From Bacillota bacterium (GTDB lineage: Bacteria > Bacillota > Clostridia > Christensenellales > SZUA-584), in contig JAEWTL010000037.1 in NCBI GenBank assembly GCA_023459495.1, forward strand, positions 1 through 64,000: a DNA stretch of 64,000 bases. The letters are read 5' to 3'. A program made the position numbers and the translations under genes. Positions 36,935 through 46,457 of the stretch are shown here, one piece after another. The notes beneath the pieces are model-generated. The model was given only the letters and a program-made list of their open reading frames with translations. It ran no database searches and had not been told where the DNA came from. Position 1 is the stretch's first letter. Every line of letters begins with the position of its first letter.

Positions 36935-38485
36935 TTGAAGTTATTGATCGTTGAAGATGAAATTCTGACACGGGAGGGGCTTTTGCAAAGCCTTCCCTGG
37001 GCAAAATTCGGCATAACAAGTGTTTCTTGTGCGGAAAACGGAAAAGCAGCACTATCCATGGCCAGAAAACTGATGCCGGATATTGTGATAACAGATATTC
37101 GCATGCCTCGGATGGATGGCATTACCATGGCCTATCGAATCAGGGAAAGGATACCGGATTGCCGAATCATTTTTTTGTCCGCATATTCCGAAATTGATTA
37201 TTATAAAGCGGCGATTGATCTGAAAGCAATCCGGTATCTGGACAAGCCGATCGAAATCGCACAGCTCAAATCGGTCATTCAGCAGGCCGTGGCGGAATGC
37301 ATGGAAATACGCCGGCATAAGTCCAACTCTGAACTTCACAAAATGAATGAAAAGCAAAAGCTGGCCGATGCCATCTGTTCGGGCGAGAGTGGGCCTGTAC
37401 TGGAAAACGAGTTCAAGCGCCTGCATCCTTCTGAAGCACAGAAAAGCGATGAGATGATCACAGTTTTCCTCATTAACCTTCGGTTGCATGACGAGGAGGA
37501 GTGGAGTGGGGACCAGGCGGCTCTTGTGGAAGCGCTGGGAGGAACGACACCCCAGCCGATTTTGTATACCGTCCGTCACAAAAACCGAATCGTGTTGTTC
37601 TTGTTTACACCGACGGAGTTATCCGCATTTGCCCAAAATCTTATTTGTGAAAAGTTGAAGAGCTCATTGAAAGGCTATATGTTTTCTATTGCCGTAGGCA
37701 AAACAGTGAAAGGTATCGGTAACGCCAACAAATCTTATGACACTGCGAAGGTTGCCATGAATAAGGCCTACTGTTATCCTTATGGGCAGGTTGCTTTCTA
37801 CAGTGAAGCAACTGAAAAGGATGCCGGACTTCCTGCTTATGCGAGTGAAAAAACCGCCATCCTTGATGGACTGAACGAAAAGAACAAAGAAGCAACTTTG
37901 GCTGCATGTGACACACTGTACCAAAAGCTCAAGGAAAAGAAGGATTTACCCTGTCAAAAAGCGCAGGAACTGTATTGCGAGATTATTTCGGAAGTTTTTC
38001 TATTGGCAGATTCTCTCCGTTTACAGATTAAAGAGGAGCCGACCAGTGAGGAGATCACCTGGGTTGCTCGCATCGAATCCTTTAACCTGGATGAGCTGCA
38101 TGGCTTTTTGTGCAGACAAATCTGCCTCTTGTTTGATGCCTTGGAGGAGAGCAGGAACGAAACGCTTCACATCCAGGCGATCAAGGAATACATCGCACTG
38201 CACTATATGGACGACGCGCTGTCTGTAAGCGATATCAGCACTTTCTTGAACATGTCGGCGTCTTATGTCTGCACAGTGTTTAAGAGAGAAACGGGGCTTA
38301 CCATCAATGGATACTTAACAGAGTATCGTCTGGAAAGAGCAAAGAAATATTTGGATGGAACGCTGCTGTCCGTTTCGGATATCAGCACTAAGATCGGCTA
38401 TAAGGATAACAGCTATTTCGGACGGATATTCCGAAAGCAGTTTGGTCTTACTCCGATCGAATACAGGAACCGAATGCGCAAATGA
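36935..38485 (+). CDS. AraC-type response regulator (YesN-like)
   Basis: 516 residues from TTG 36935 after GGAGAGG. The receiver domain has EDE near residues 7-9, phospho-acceptor Asp 54 (VITDIRMPRMDG) and Lys in RYLDKPIE. A central linker of about 270 residues follows. The C-terminal AraC helix-turn-helix pair includes LSVSDISTFLNMSASYVCTVF and KIGYKDNSYFGRIFRKQFG (about 415-516). Its stop overlaps the kinase start. With the kinase and the binding protein after it, this is a sugar-sensing system for the RbsA-type transporter downstream. Confidence 0.92.
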   Translation: MKLLIVEDEILTREGLLQSLPWAKFGITSVSCAENGKAALSMARKLMPDIVITDIRMPRMDGITMAYRIRERIPDCRIIFLSAYSEIDYYKAAIDLKAIRYLDKPIEIAQLKSVIQQAVAECMEIRRHKSNSELHKMNEKQKLADAICSGESGPVLENEFKRLHPSEAQKSDEMITVFLINLRLHDEEEWSGDQAALVEALGGTTPQPILYTVRHKNRIVLFLFTPTELSAFAQNLICEKLKSSLKGYMFSIAVGKTVKGIGNANKSYDTAKVAMNKAYCYPYGQVAFYSEATEKDAGLPAYASEKTAILDGLNEKNKEATLAACDTLYQKLKEKKDLPCQKAQELYCEIISEVFLLADSLRLQIKEEPTSEEITWVARIESFNLDELHGFLCRQICLLFDALEESRNETLHIQAIKEYIALHYMDDALSVSDISTFLNMSASYVCTVFKRETGLTINGYLTEYRLERAKKYLDGTLLSVSDISTKIGYKDNSYFGRIFRKQFGLTPIEYRNRMRK

Positions 38486-40326
38486 AAAAGGTTAAGAAGC
38501 TTTTTCGTCATCTTTTCGTCAATGTCAGCATTGGGAAAAGGCTGATGATCTTCAATTTCCTCGTAGTGCTGCTTCCGACGGCTCTTATATTGCTTCTGTT
38601 TTACAGCCAGTTTTATACCATTATCCAGGGAGGCGTGCTGGATTCTCAGGTTGTAACCTCCCTTCAGGCTGCAAAAAATATTGATAGTGTTGTACAAAAG
38701 CTATTGGATGTCTGCGATACCATCAGCGAAGACAGCAAACTGCTTGACTTATTAACGGCGGAAGAATGGGAGTCTACCGGAAACGGGCGTGAAAGCGATG
38801 AGCTTACTACCAAGCTGGAGACCTTTCTTGCGGTGGTAGGGTCGCACGTGGATGGGACGTCCGTTTCGGCAATCCGCATCTATTCGGATGCTCCTGCGGA
38901 TTTGCTTAATGAAGACGGAGAAGTTCTTTTCGATGAAATTGGACAAATCCAAAACACGTACTGGTATGGTATTTTCAGCAGTACGGATATGTCGACTTTG
39001 TTTGCGCCGGAATATTATCTCAGCGGACGTGAGCGCACAGAGTTGGGTAATGTCTCCGTAATCCGAAGACAGGAATTTGATTATAATGGCAAAATGATTA
39101 CTGCTTATATCGCTATTTATACTCACAGCGATATATTGGTTGGCCCCTTGACGGGAATTGAGACTGAGTCCGTAGAAGGCATCATCTCTTATATTATTAA
39201 TTCTCGTGACACCGTCGTAGCACAGACGGATGATACTGCCTATGACGCATATGCCATGACGTATGAGGATATCCCGCAAAACATTACAGGTGAGGGCATC
39301 TTTGTTCAAAAGGAGGTGGCAGGTACCCGGGTATTCATGACATATCGGGATATCAACGGTACTGACTGGAGAATGACTTGGATCGTCCCCTATGACAGTA
39401 TCCTTGCTCAGGGAAACAGCATTATTCTTCAGTTTATTGTGATATATCTGATCATGGCGGCTTTGGTTTTCGTCATTGGCATATTTTTATCCAGAACCAT
39501 TGTGGGCAGGATCAATTCCCTGCGCGACCAGATGAAGCAGATCAAGACTGAACGGCCAAAGCCATTAAGCCTTAAACCCGGCAAGGATGAGGTCGGTGAA
39601 CTAATTGAGACGTACAACTATATGGTGGGGCGCATCAATACACTGCTGGATGATACGATTGCAGCGGCGGAGGAACTGAATAGCGCAAAGATTAAAGCGT
39701 TGCGCGCCCAGATTGACCCCCATTTTCTCTATAATACGCTGGATATGATCAACTGGCAGGCAAAGAAGGGAAACGTCGAGGGGGCATCGGAAGCCATTTT
39801 GGCGCTCTCCAAGTTTTATCGCCTGACGCTAAATCGGGGGAATCTGACTGCCAGCGTAAGCGCGGAGCTGGAGCATGTATCGCTCTATGTAACGCTGATG
39901 AACATGCGTTTCAACAACCGGATCGAATATCTTGTGGATGTGCCTGAGGATATAATGGGCTATAAAATACCGCTGATTATCTTTCAGCCTATTGTGGAAA
40001 ATGCGATCCAGCACGGCATATTTGAAAAGCCTTCCCAGCATGGTACAATTATCATCACCGGATGGATGGAAAGGGATACCCTGTGCTTCTTAATCGCGGA
40101 TGATGGCATCGGCATGACGGCAGAACAAATTTCCAACCTGCTTCTTGTGCAAAGTGGAAGCCGTAACGGCAACGGCATTGGGGCTTATAACACGCATCGA
40201 CGTCTGCAGCTGATGTACAACAGCAAGGATTGTGGCCTGTTTTATTCCTCGGAATATGGAAAAGGTACAAATGTTATATTCCGGATCCCTAAGTCGCCTG
40301 ATAAGGAGGGAGAAGATGAAGTGTAA
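38482..40326 (+). CDS. YesM-type sensor histidine kinase
   Basis: 614 residues. A membrane segment (about 30-50), an outside sensor domain of about 260 residues, a second membrane segment (about 315-337), HAMP (about 340-395), then the His_kinase domain with RAQIDPHFLYNTLDMINW (His about 414) and GHKL ATPase motifs VENAIQHGIF and GIGAYNTHRRL. Autophosphorylates and passes phosphate to the AraC-type regulator. It overlaps both neighbours, so regulator, kinase and binding protein are one translation unit. Confidence 0.92.
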   Translation: MKKVKKLFRHLFVNVSIGKRLMIFNFLVVLLPTALILLLFYSQFYTIIQGGVLDSQVVTSLQAAKNIDSVVQKLLDVCDTISEDSKLLDLLTAEEWESTGNGRESDELTTKLETFLAVVGSHVDGTSVSAIRIYSDAPADLLNEDGEVLFDEIGQIQNTYWYGIFSSTDMSTLFAPEYYLSGRERTELGNVSVIRRQEFDYNGKMITAYIAIYTHSDILVGPLTGIETESVEGIISYIINSRDTVVAQTDDTAYDAYAMTYEDIPQNITGEGIFVQKEVAGTRVFMTYRDINGTDWRMTWIVPYDSILAQGNSIILQFIVIYLIMAALVFVIGIFLSRTIVGRINSLRDQMKQIKTERPKPLSLKPGKDEVGELIETYNYMVGRINTLLDDTIAAAEELNSAKIKALRAQIDPHFLYNTLDMINWQAKKGNVEGASEAILALSKFYRLTLNRGNLTASVSAELEHVSLYVTLMNMRFNNRIEYLVDVPEDIMGYKIPLIIFQPIVENAIQHGIFEKPSQHGTIIITGWMERDTLCFLIADDGIGMTAEQISNLLLVQSGSRNGNGIGAYNTHRRLQLMYNSKDCGLFYSSEYGKGTNVIFRIPKSPDKEGEDEV

Positions 40327-41359
40327 TAGGCAAGCAGCACTGTTGCTGACCGTTGCGCTGTCGGCAATCCTGCTTTTCGCTGGTTGCGGAGATGCTACGG
40401 ATACAAATGCACCTCTCGCCGGAAAGAAATTCGCTATCGTGGTAAAGAGCGAGGGAAATAAATACTTTGAGGTTATGGTTGACGGTTTCTGTTCTGTGGT
40501 GGAATCCAAAGGGGGGACACCCATCGTACGTGAACCAGCCACCGCTACTGCAGAAGAGCAGATCATTATTGTCAACGAACTGATTTCCGAAGATGTCGAT
40601 TGTATAGCCATTGCATCTAACAGTGAGACCGCGTTGGACCCATCCCTGGAAAAGGCAATCGCCAAAGGGATATCCGTATTATCATTCGATTCTTCAGTCA
40701 GCCCTGAGAGCCGGGCGCTGCACGTCAATCAGGCTGACACCACGCGAATCGCATGGAAACTGATGGCTGCGGCTGCTGATATTACCGGTGGTACGGGTCA
40801 GATCGCAATTTTGAGCACCACCAATCAGGCACATAACCAGAACATCTGGATCGATGAGATGAGAACCATACTGGAAAGAGGAACTTATCCGGGATTGACG
40901 TTGGTGGATATTGTATATGGTGAAGACGATTATCAGAAATCGTATGAGAAGACGGAGTATTTGATTCAAAAGTACCCGGAGCTTTCGGCTATCATCGCCC
41001 CTACGGCCGCAGGAATGCCGGGGGTTGCGGAATGCATTATGGACAATGGTTTGGCTGACCGTATAAAGATTACAGGGTTGGGCATGCCGTCTCAGATGGC
41101 GGAGTATATCGGCCAGGACCGGGTATGTCCGTATATGTTCCTTTGGGATCCAGAGGATGTAGGCAGGCTGACGGCGTATGCCGCGATCGCTTTGGTAAAT
41201 AAGACCATCACCGGTGAGGTCGGAGAAATACTTCCTGCAGGTGACATGGGGGAATACGAAATCATGCAGGATCAATTTGGTGGAAGTGAGCTCGTACTTC
41301 AGGAGGACCCGATCCGTTTTGACAGCAGCAACATTGCGGAATGGAAATCAAGGTATTGA
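40316..41359 (+). CDS. Ribose-type sugar-binding lipoprotein, likely sensory
   Basis: 347 residues from ATG 40316, chosen for AAGGAGGGAGA upstream; it overlaps the end of the kinase gene. Lipobox LLFAGC (Cys about 23). The periplasmic-binding-protein type 1 fold is visible from KKFAIVVKSEGNKYFEVMV and VDCIAIASNSETALDPSLEKA. It is tied to the kinase rather than to permeases, and the downstream transporter has its own binding protein (45417). This resembles XylFII-LytS-type three-component sensing, where a binding protein presents the sugar to the kinase. The sugar is unknown. Confidence 0.85.
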   Translation: MKCNRQAALLLTVALSAILLFAGCGDATDTNAPLAGKKFAIVVKSEGNKYFEVMVDGFCSVVESKGGTPIVREPATATAEEQIIIVNELISEDVDCIAIASNSETALDPSLEKAIAKGISVLSFDSSVSPESRALHVNQADTTRIAWKLMAAAADITGGTGQIAILSTTNQAHNQNIWIDEMRTILERGTYPGLTLVDIVYGEDDYQKSYEKTEYLIQKYPELSAIIAPTAAGMPGVAECIMDNGLADRIKITGLGMPSQMAEYIGQDRVCPYMFLWDPEDVGRLTAYAAIALVNKTITGEVGEILPAGDMGEYEIMQDQFGGSELVLQEDPIRFDSSNIAEWKSRY

Positions 41360-41506
41360 TCATTAGTGTCCATAAACGGCTTTGCTTTTGAAGATAAAGA
41401 ACATCATGGCAGGGCATTGGGCTTATTATAAAATGCTCAGAGTGCGCTTGAATTGATGGTGTAATTTCCTAACCCCAAATAGCCCCCTCAAATTAACTTA
41501 ATTTTA

Positions 41507-41530
41507 TCCTATAATTCGAAGAAAACTTCG
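41507..41530 (+). promoter_or_regulatory. Promoter element ahead of the RbsA-type gene
   Basis: -10 TATAAT (41510-41515) followed by the palindrome TCGAAGAAAACTTCGA. 23 of 24 bases match 36744-36767. The hairpin or operator lies over the expected transcription start. Confidence 0.5.
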
Positions 41531-41612
41531 ATATTAAACTATGATCCGTGACTATAAAATTAAATAGTATCATCACTCATTTCTTCAGATTATCCTCAGG
41601 AGGTGCGCATCG

Positions 41613-43139
41613 TTGGATTATATTGAGTTATTGCACATAACCAAAACATTTTACGGAGTAAAGGCGCTTGATGATGTGAGCCTTTCCTTTCGCAGAGGAG
41701 AGGTGCATGCTGTCGTAGGAGAAAATGGCGCAGGCAAATCGACAATAATGAAGATTTTAGGGGGTCTTTATTTTGCGGACAGCGGCGAAATTTATATTGA
41801 TGGAACACGCCGACACATCAATTCTGTATCCGATGCCGTAAAAAACGGTGTTGGCGTGGTATATCAGGAACTGCATCTGATGCCGGAGTTGACCGTGGCT
41901 GAGAATATATATCTGCACGATCTCCCGGCCAAAGGCGCATTTCTGGATAAAAAGACGATGAATAAGAAGGCGCAAGCCCTTTTAGACGGCATGCAGGTTG
42001 ATATCAAAGCCACCGATCCTATCGGCCTTCTTTCTGTATCGCAGCAGCAGATGGTGGAGATTGCAAAAGCCCTCTCTCACGACTCCGACGTAGTAATCAT
42101 GGACGAACCCACCGCCGCGCTCAACGTGAAGGAGGTGGAGGCGCTTTACAATATCGTGCGCAAACTGAAAGCACTGGGCAAAACGGTGATCTACATTTCC
42201 CACCGGTTGAAGGAAATCTTCGACATCAGCGACCGGGTCAGCGTTCTGCGTGACGGCCACTATATCGCTACCTGTGAAACAAAGGATATTACTCAGGATA
42301 AACTGGTGGCGATGATGGTCGGACGGGAAATCTCGCAATACTTCACAACCGCCGAGCACCCATACGGAGAAACGATTCTCGAAGTGCGGAATCTTTCGAA
42401 GGAAGGAATGTTCTCGGATATCTCCTTTGAACTGCATAAGGGTGAAATTCTGGGCTTTGCGGGTTTGATGGGCTGCTTCCGGGAGGAAATCGTTAAGTCC
42501 CTCTACGGGCTGGTTCGCCCGGACAGTGGTGAGGTCATCCTGGACGGCGAAACCGTTATGAACGCCAAAAGGAATGTCAACGCACTGGCCACGCCGCTCA
42601 AGGCGATTAAGCATGGCATCGGCTACGTGACGGAGGACCGGAAGAGTGCCGGCATATTCGCTTTGATGACCGTGCGAGAGAATATCACCATCAGCATTCT
42701 CCGAAAACTTTCCAAGCTGGGGATCATCCGATCCTCCGCAGAGCAGGAACTGCTGGAGCTTTATACTGAAAAGATGAATATGAAGTACAGCCGGTACTAC
42801 CAGCGCATCAACAGTCTTTCCGGTGGCAATCAGCAGAAATTTCTGCTGGCGCGTACGCTGGTGACCAACTGCCGGGTGCTCATTATGCTGGAACCTACCC
42901 GTGGTATCGACGTAGGTGCCAAGGCAGAGATCTATGCCCTTCTGGAGGATCTCGCTAAAAACGGTATGGCGATTATCATTGTTTCCTCCGAGCTGCCGGA
43001 GATCATGGGGAATTGTCATCGCACACTCGTCGTCTTTCAGGGTAAGCTGACCGGCGACATTCCAAAAAGCGAGTTTGACGAAACGATGATCATGCAATGC
43101 GCTACCGGTAATAAGACGATGGTTTGGGGGGCGATTTAA
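41613..43139 (+). CDS. Ribose-type ABC transporter ATPase (tandem)
   Basis: 508 residues from TTG 41613 after CAGGAGGTGC. The first nucleotide-binding half has Walker A GENGAGKST (about 37-45), signature LLSVSQQQM and Walker B VVIMDEPTAAL. The second half has the expected degenerate Walker A (GLMGCFREE) and signature SLSGGNQQK. Its Walker B reads VLIMLEPTRGIDVG, so the usual Asp is Leu, while the catalytic Glu is kept. Starts an operon with two permeases and a binding protein for a monosaccharide. Confidence 0.92.
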   Translation: MDYIELLHITKTFYGVKALDDVSLSFRRGEVHAVVGENGAGKSTIMKILGGLYFADSGEIYIDGTRRHINSVSDAVKNGVGVVYQELHLMPELTVAENIYLHDLPAKGAFLDKKTMNKKAQALLDGMQVDIKATDPIGLLSVSQQQMVEIAKALSHDSDVVIMDEPTAALNVKEVEALYNIVRKLKALGKTVIYISHRLKEIFDISDRVSVLRDGHYIATCETKDITQDKLVAMMVGREISQYFTTAEHPYGETILEVRNLSKEGMFSDISFELHKGEILGFAGLMGCFREEIVKSLYGLVRPDSGEVILDGETVMNAKRNVNALATPLKAIKHGIGYVTEDRKSAGIFALMTVRENITISILRKLSKLGIIRSSAEQELLELYTEKMNMKYSRYYQRINSLSGGNQQKFLLARTLVTNCRVLIMLEPTRGIDVGAKAEIYALLEDLAKNGMAIIIVSSELPEIMGNCHRTLVVFQGKLTGDIPKSEFDETMIMQCATGNKTMVWGAI

Positions 43140-44114
43140 ATGAAACACAACCGGGCTAAAAGATTCTGGATATTTTGGGATAGGTTCGGCGTAGTGATCA
43201 TCTTTATATTTGTGGCGGCTATTTTTGCCTCTATTGACGGCAGGGTCATCCAGCTGGCGCAGCTGGTCAGTGTGCTGAATCGTTCCTCATGGGTAGCGGT
43301 TGCCGCTGCAGGTATGACCTTTGCCATCTGTTCGGGAGGCTTTGACCTTTCCGTTGGCTCCATAATGTCGCTGAGCGGCTGCGTTCTTGCCAGACTGATT
43401 ATGGATAACGGACTGCCGGCATGGCTCGCCGTATTGGTAACGCTGGCAATTGCGACCTGCTGCGGTTTGATGAACGGACTGCTGATCACCAAACTGAAGA
43501 TACAACCCTTTGTGGCTACGCTGGCTACCATGTTGATATTTGACGGAGTTACCCAAACCTACACCAAAAATATCGGTACCTTCATTAAGACGGACCAGTA
43601 CCAGCAGCTTGAATGGTTGGGAAGGGGCGAAATTCTGGGTATTCCAACAAAGATCATCGTAGTTGTGATCGTATTTATTCTGGCGCTGATACTTTATCGA
43701 AACACAAAGTTCGGAATTAAGGTCCGTGCTGTAGGTTCCAACGAGCTGTCGGCGCGTACGTCAGGTATAAAAGCGGACCTTACACTGATGATGGTGTATG
43801 TGCTTACTGCGGTAACCGCCGCGATGGCGGCGATTCTGTATACATCGACGGTGCAGTCTGCTTCACCGGACGCGGGAGATGGGTTCGAACTCGATGCCAT
43901 TACTGCCGTTGTACTGGGAGGTTCGGCGCTTTCAGGCGGTAAAGGAAATCTAATCGGCACGCTGGTCGGCGCTATCCTTGTGGCCTTTGTGAAGATGTGT
44001 CTGAATTTCCTCGGGGCACATGAAGCGCTGCACGTAATCGTAACCGGCGCAGTATTACTGCTGGCGTTGTCGATCAGCGGTATCAGGATGATAACACAGC
44101 GGGAGGAGAAATAA
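43140..44114 (+). CDS. Ribose-type ABC permease 1
   Basis: 324 residues; ATG directly after the ATPase stop. About nine to ten membrane segments of the BPD_transp_2 family, with GMTFAICSGGFDLSVGSIMSL in pieces GMTFAICSGGFDLS and VGSIMSLSG, and AVVLGGSALSGGKGN near the end. It pairs with the different permease encoded two bases downstream, so the channel is probably a heterodimer, unlike the RbsC homodimer. Confidence 0.92.
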   Translation: MKHNRAKRFWIFWDRFGVVIIFIFVAAIFASIDGRVIQLAQLVSVLNRSSWVAVAAAGMTFAICSGGFDLSVGSIMSLSGCVLARLIMDNGLPAWLAVLVTLAIATCCGLMNGLLITKLKIQPFVATLATMLIFDGVTQTYTKNIGTFIKTDQYQQLEWLGRGEILGIPTKIIVVVIVFILALILYRNTKFGIKVRAVGSNELSARTSGIKADLTLMMVYVLTAVTAAMAAILYTSTVQSASPDAGDGFELDAITAVVLGGSALSGGKGNLIGTLVGAILVAFVKMCLNFLGAHEALHVIVTGAVLLLALSISGIRMITQREEK

Positions 44115-44115
44115 C

Positions 44116-45225
44116 ATGGAGAAGCTTTCAATAAAAAAGAAAAGCACAGGCTTCCATATCAATATAAGCGACCATACCATCGTATTGGCGTTGGCTATAT
44201 TCTGGCTGATCCTGCTTTGTACCAATCAGGCTTTTGGGAAGTTTTCGATATATTCCACGATCATTAAAGAGGCTTCCATATATGCGGTCTGCGGTGTAGG
44301 AATGACGTTTGCCATTATTTCCGGCGACTTTGACCTTTCCGTAGCCTCCCAGATTGCACTCTCGTCTGTCGTATTTACCGCCATCGTCAATAAAATTATA
44401 CCGCAGAATCCCGGGTTGGGGATCATACTCTCCTGCCTGGTCATTATTGCACTCGGCATGTCCATGGGGTTGGTCAATGGTCTGCTGATTGCGCGGATGC
44501 GCATACCGGCTTTTATCACCACGCTGGCGATGCAGAACGTATACAGGGGTCTGGCACAGCTTGTAAACGATACCCCTGTGCCAATCGCTACGATGGGGAA
44601 GGGGTATCTTGCGTTTACCTCCGGAACAGGAGAAGCGGTAAAATGGACGGTAGGTGGCAGTGACCTGTTCTATGGTAAAGGTTTCGCCTTTACCAAAATC
44701 TTGGGGCTTCCATTATTCTTTTATATCATGGTTGTTATTGTTATCATTGGGACTATCATATTGCGAAAAACAAAGCTGGGGCGTGACATACTTGCCATTG
44801 GCAATTCGAAGGATGCCGCGCGCATTGCAGGCATCAATGTCCCCAGAACGCAAACGGTTATATTTGTACTCGTAGGACTATTTACCTCGCTGACTGCTCT
44901 GATGATGACGGCCAATCAGGGCTCTTCAAACTACGGCGTCCCCACTGGAACGGAATTCACCGTAATATCCGCTGTAGTGCTGGGCGGCACTGCGCTGGTG
45001 GGCGGCAAGGGAAGCATCTTTAATACCGCGGTGGCGTCGATCTTCATAGCGACAATCGCGACGGCGTTGACTACGTTTGGCATTGACAATAACACACACG
45101 GCATATTCAGGGGATTTATTCTGATATTCGCGTTTTCTATTAATACAATACGCGTATTCTTCTACGATGCTTCCGTAAAACGGCGGGCAAGGAACAAGAG
45201 TAAGGAACAAATCGAGCAGGCCTGA
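44116..45225 (+). CDS. Ribose-type ABC permease 2
   Basis: 369 residues; ATG with GGAGGAG upstream inside the previous gene's end. About ten membrane segments, GVGMTFAIISGDFDLSVASQ, and the family motif SAVVLGGTALVGGKGSI near residue 290. A short insertion (about 150-190, TGTGEAVKWTVGGSDLFYG-like) distinguishes it from its partner. A terminator follows at 45248-45284, so the binding protein next may also be transcribed from its own promoter. Confidence 0.92.
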   Translation: MEKLSIKKKSTGFHINISDHTIVLALAIFWLILLCTNQAFGKFSIYSTIIKEASIYAVCGVGMTFAIISGDFDLSVASQIALSSVVFTAIVNKIIPQNPGLGIILSCLVIIALGMSMGLVNGLLIARMRIPAFITTLAMQNVYRGLAQLVNDTPVPIATMGKGYLAFTSGTGEAVKWTVGGSDLFYGKGFAFTKILGLPLFFYIMVVIVIIGTIILRKTKLGRDILAIGNSKDAARIAGINVPRTQTVIFVLVGLFTSLTALMMTANQGSSNYGVPTGTEFTVISAVVLGGTALVGGKGSIFNTAVASIFIATIATALTTFGIDNNTHGIFRGFILIFAFSINTIRVFFYDASVKRRARNKSKEQIEQA

Positions 45226-45247
45226 AAAGGGTCAGTTGCCCATACAA

Positions 45248-45284
45248 ACAAGGTGCGCTTCCGCGTGAAGGTACCTTGTTTTTT
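45248..45284 (+). terminator. Terminator between permease 2 and binding protein
   Basis: ACAAGGT (45248-45254) pairs with ACCTTGT (45273-45279), with an inner CTTCCGCGTGAAG loop-stem, followed by seven T. Confidence 0.75.
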
Positions 45285-45416
45285 ATTGAATATAATCCTA
45301 CGATTCAAAACAATGTCCGATGGAAGAAAAGTGAACCTGATATTAAAATGAATTCATAAAGACAACAAAGCGATTAGTTTCAATTTCCATAAAAAATCAA
45401 AATGGAGGTTAAAGTA

Positions 45417-46457
45417 GTGAAGAAAGTTCTTTGTGTTCTGTGCTCGGTATTTCTGCTGTTGGGTTTAGCCGCTTGTTCGACGCCTGAGGGATCTTCGGAT
45501 CAGTCCGCTTCGGCACCGGAAGTTTCCGCTCCGGAGACATCTGAGGCTGCTCCGGTTACGGAAGAAGGTGGCTATACCTTTGGCTGGTCCGTTTATGACC
45601 TTTCCAACCCCTTCTTCGTTCCGATGGATCAGGGCGTGCAGGATAAATGCGCCGAACTCGGTATCACGCTGCTGCCCACGCACGATGAAAAGAGCGATGC
45701 TACCGAAATGATCACGGGCGTAACCGCTCTGATCGAACAGGGAATCAACGCATTGGTGATTTCCCCCTATAGCCCTGAATCCATGAGCACCGTTATGGCT
45801 CTGGCTGATGAAGCCGGCATCCCGGTTGTGGTTGTGGATATCGGAACGGGCGGAGCATCTGTGGATGCGTTTATCCGGTCTGACATGTATGGCGGTGGCA
45901 AGCTGGCGGGCGATTACTTCCTTCAGCTGATGAGTGACGGCACTTATCCGGATATCACCAGCAAGAACGTCGCGATCATTAAGTGCGAAACGTCCGCTAC
46001 ATATGCCATCACCCGTGGCGAAGGCTTTAAGGATGTTGTAACTCCGGCTGGCTACTCCGTGGTGGATGAGCAGCACGGCAACTCCAACAAGGATGAAGCC
46101 TATACGATCATGGTGGATTACCTTGCTCAGTACGGCGATGATCTGGCAGCCGTGTTCTGCGAGAACGATCAGATGGCACTGGGCGCTGCTGCGGCGATCG
46201 ACGAAGCTGAAAAGACCGGCAAGATTCTGGTGTTCGGTTTCGACGGCAACGACGATGCTGTAGCCGCTATCAAGGAAGGTTCCATGGCTGGTACGGTCGC
46301 TCAGGATCCGTATGGCATGGGCCAGCTGGGTGTAGAGCTTGCGTACAAGCTTTGCAACGGCGAGACGTTGACTGAAGATGAACTGGATGCTGATGGCAAC
46401 AAGGTGTTCCTGGCGCCTGTGAAGATGATCGGAAACACTGGCGAGGCGATTGGTTAA
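45417..46457 (+). CDS. Ribose-type binding lipoprotein of the transporter
   Basis: 346 residues from GTG 45417 after ATGGAGGTTAAA; an ATG 15 bases earlier overlaps that site. Lipobox LAAC (Cys about 21), a Ser/Ala/Pro/Glu linker, then a type 1 binding-protein fold: YTFGWSVYDLSNPFFVPMDQG, in pieces YTFGWSVYDL and SNPFFVPMDQG, plus CENDQMALGAAAAI and GFDGNDDAVAAI. It feeds the RbsA/RbsC/RbsC channel just upstream. Its last codons (GEAIG stop) and the sequence after them are duplicated at 55788. Confidence 0.92.
   Translation: MKKVLCVLCSVFLLLGLAACSTPEGSSDQSASAPEVSAPETSEAAPVTEEGGYTFGWSVYDLSNPFFVPMDQGVQDKCAELGITLLPTHDEKSDATEMITGVTALIEQGINALVISPYSPESMSTVMALADEAGIPVVVVDIGTGGASVDAFIRSDMYGGGKLAGDYFLQLMSDGTYPDITSKNVAIIKCETSATYAITRGEGFKDVVTPAGYSVVDEQHGNSNKDEAYTIMVDYLAQYGDDLAAVFCENDQMALGAAAAIDEAEKTGKILVFGFDGNDDAVAAIKEGSMAGTVAQDPYGMGQLGVELAYKLCNGETLTEDELDADGNKVFLAPVKMIGNTGEAIG

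Noticed and set aside
41982..43148. Long antisense ORF opposite the RbsA-type gene
   Set aside because: His-rich shadow translation of a clearly coding strand.
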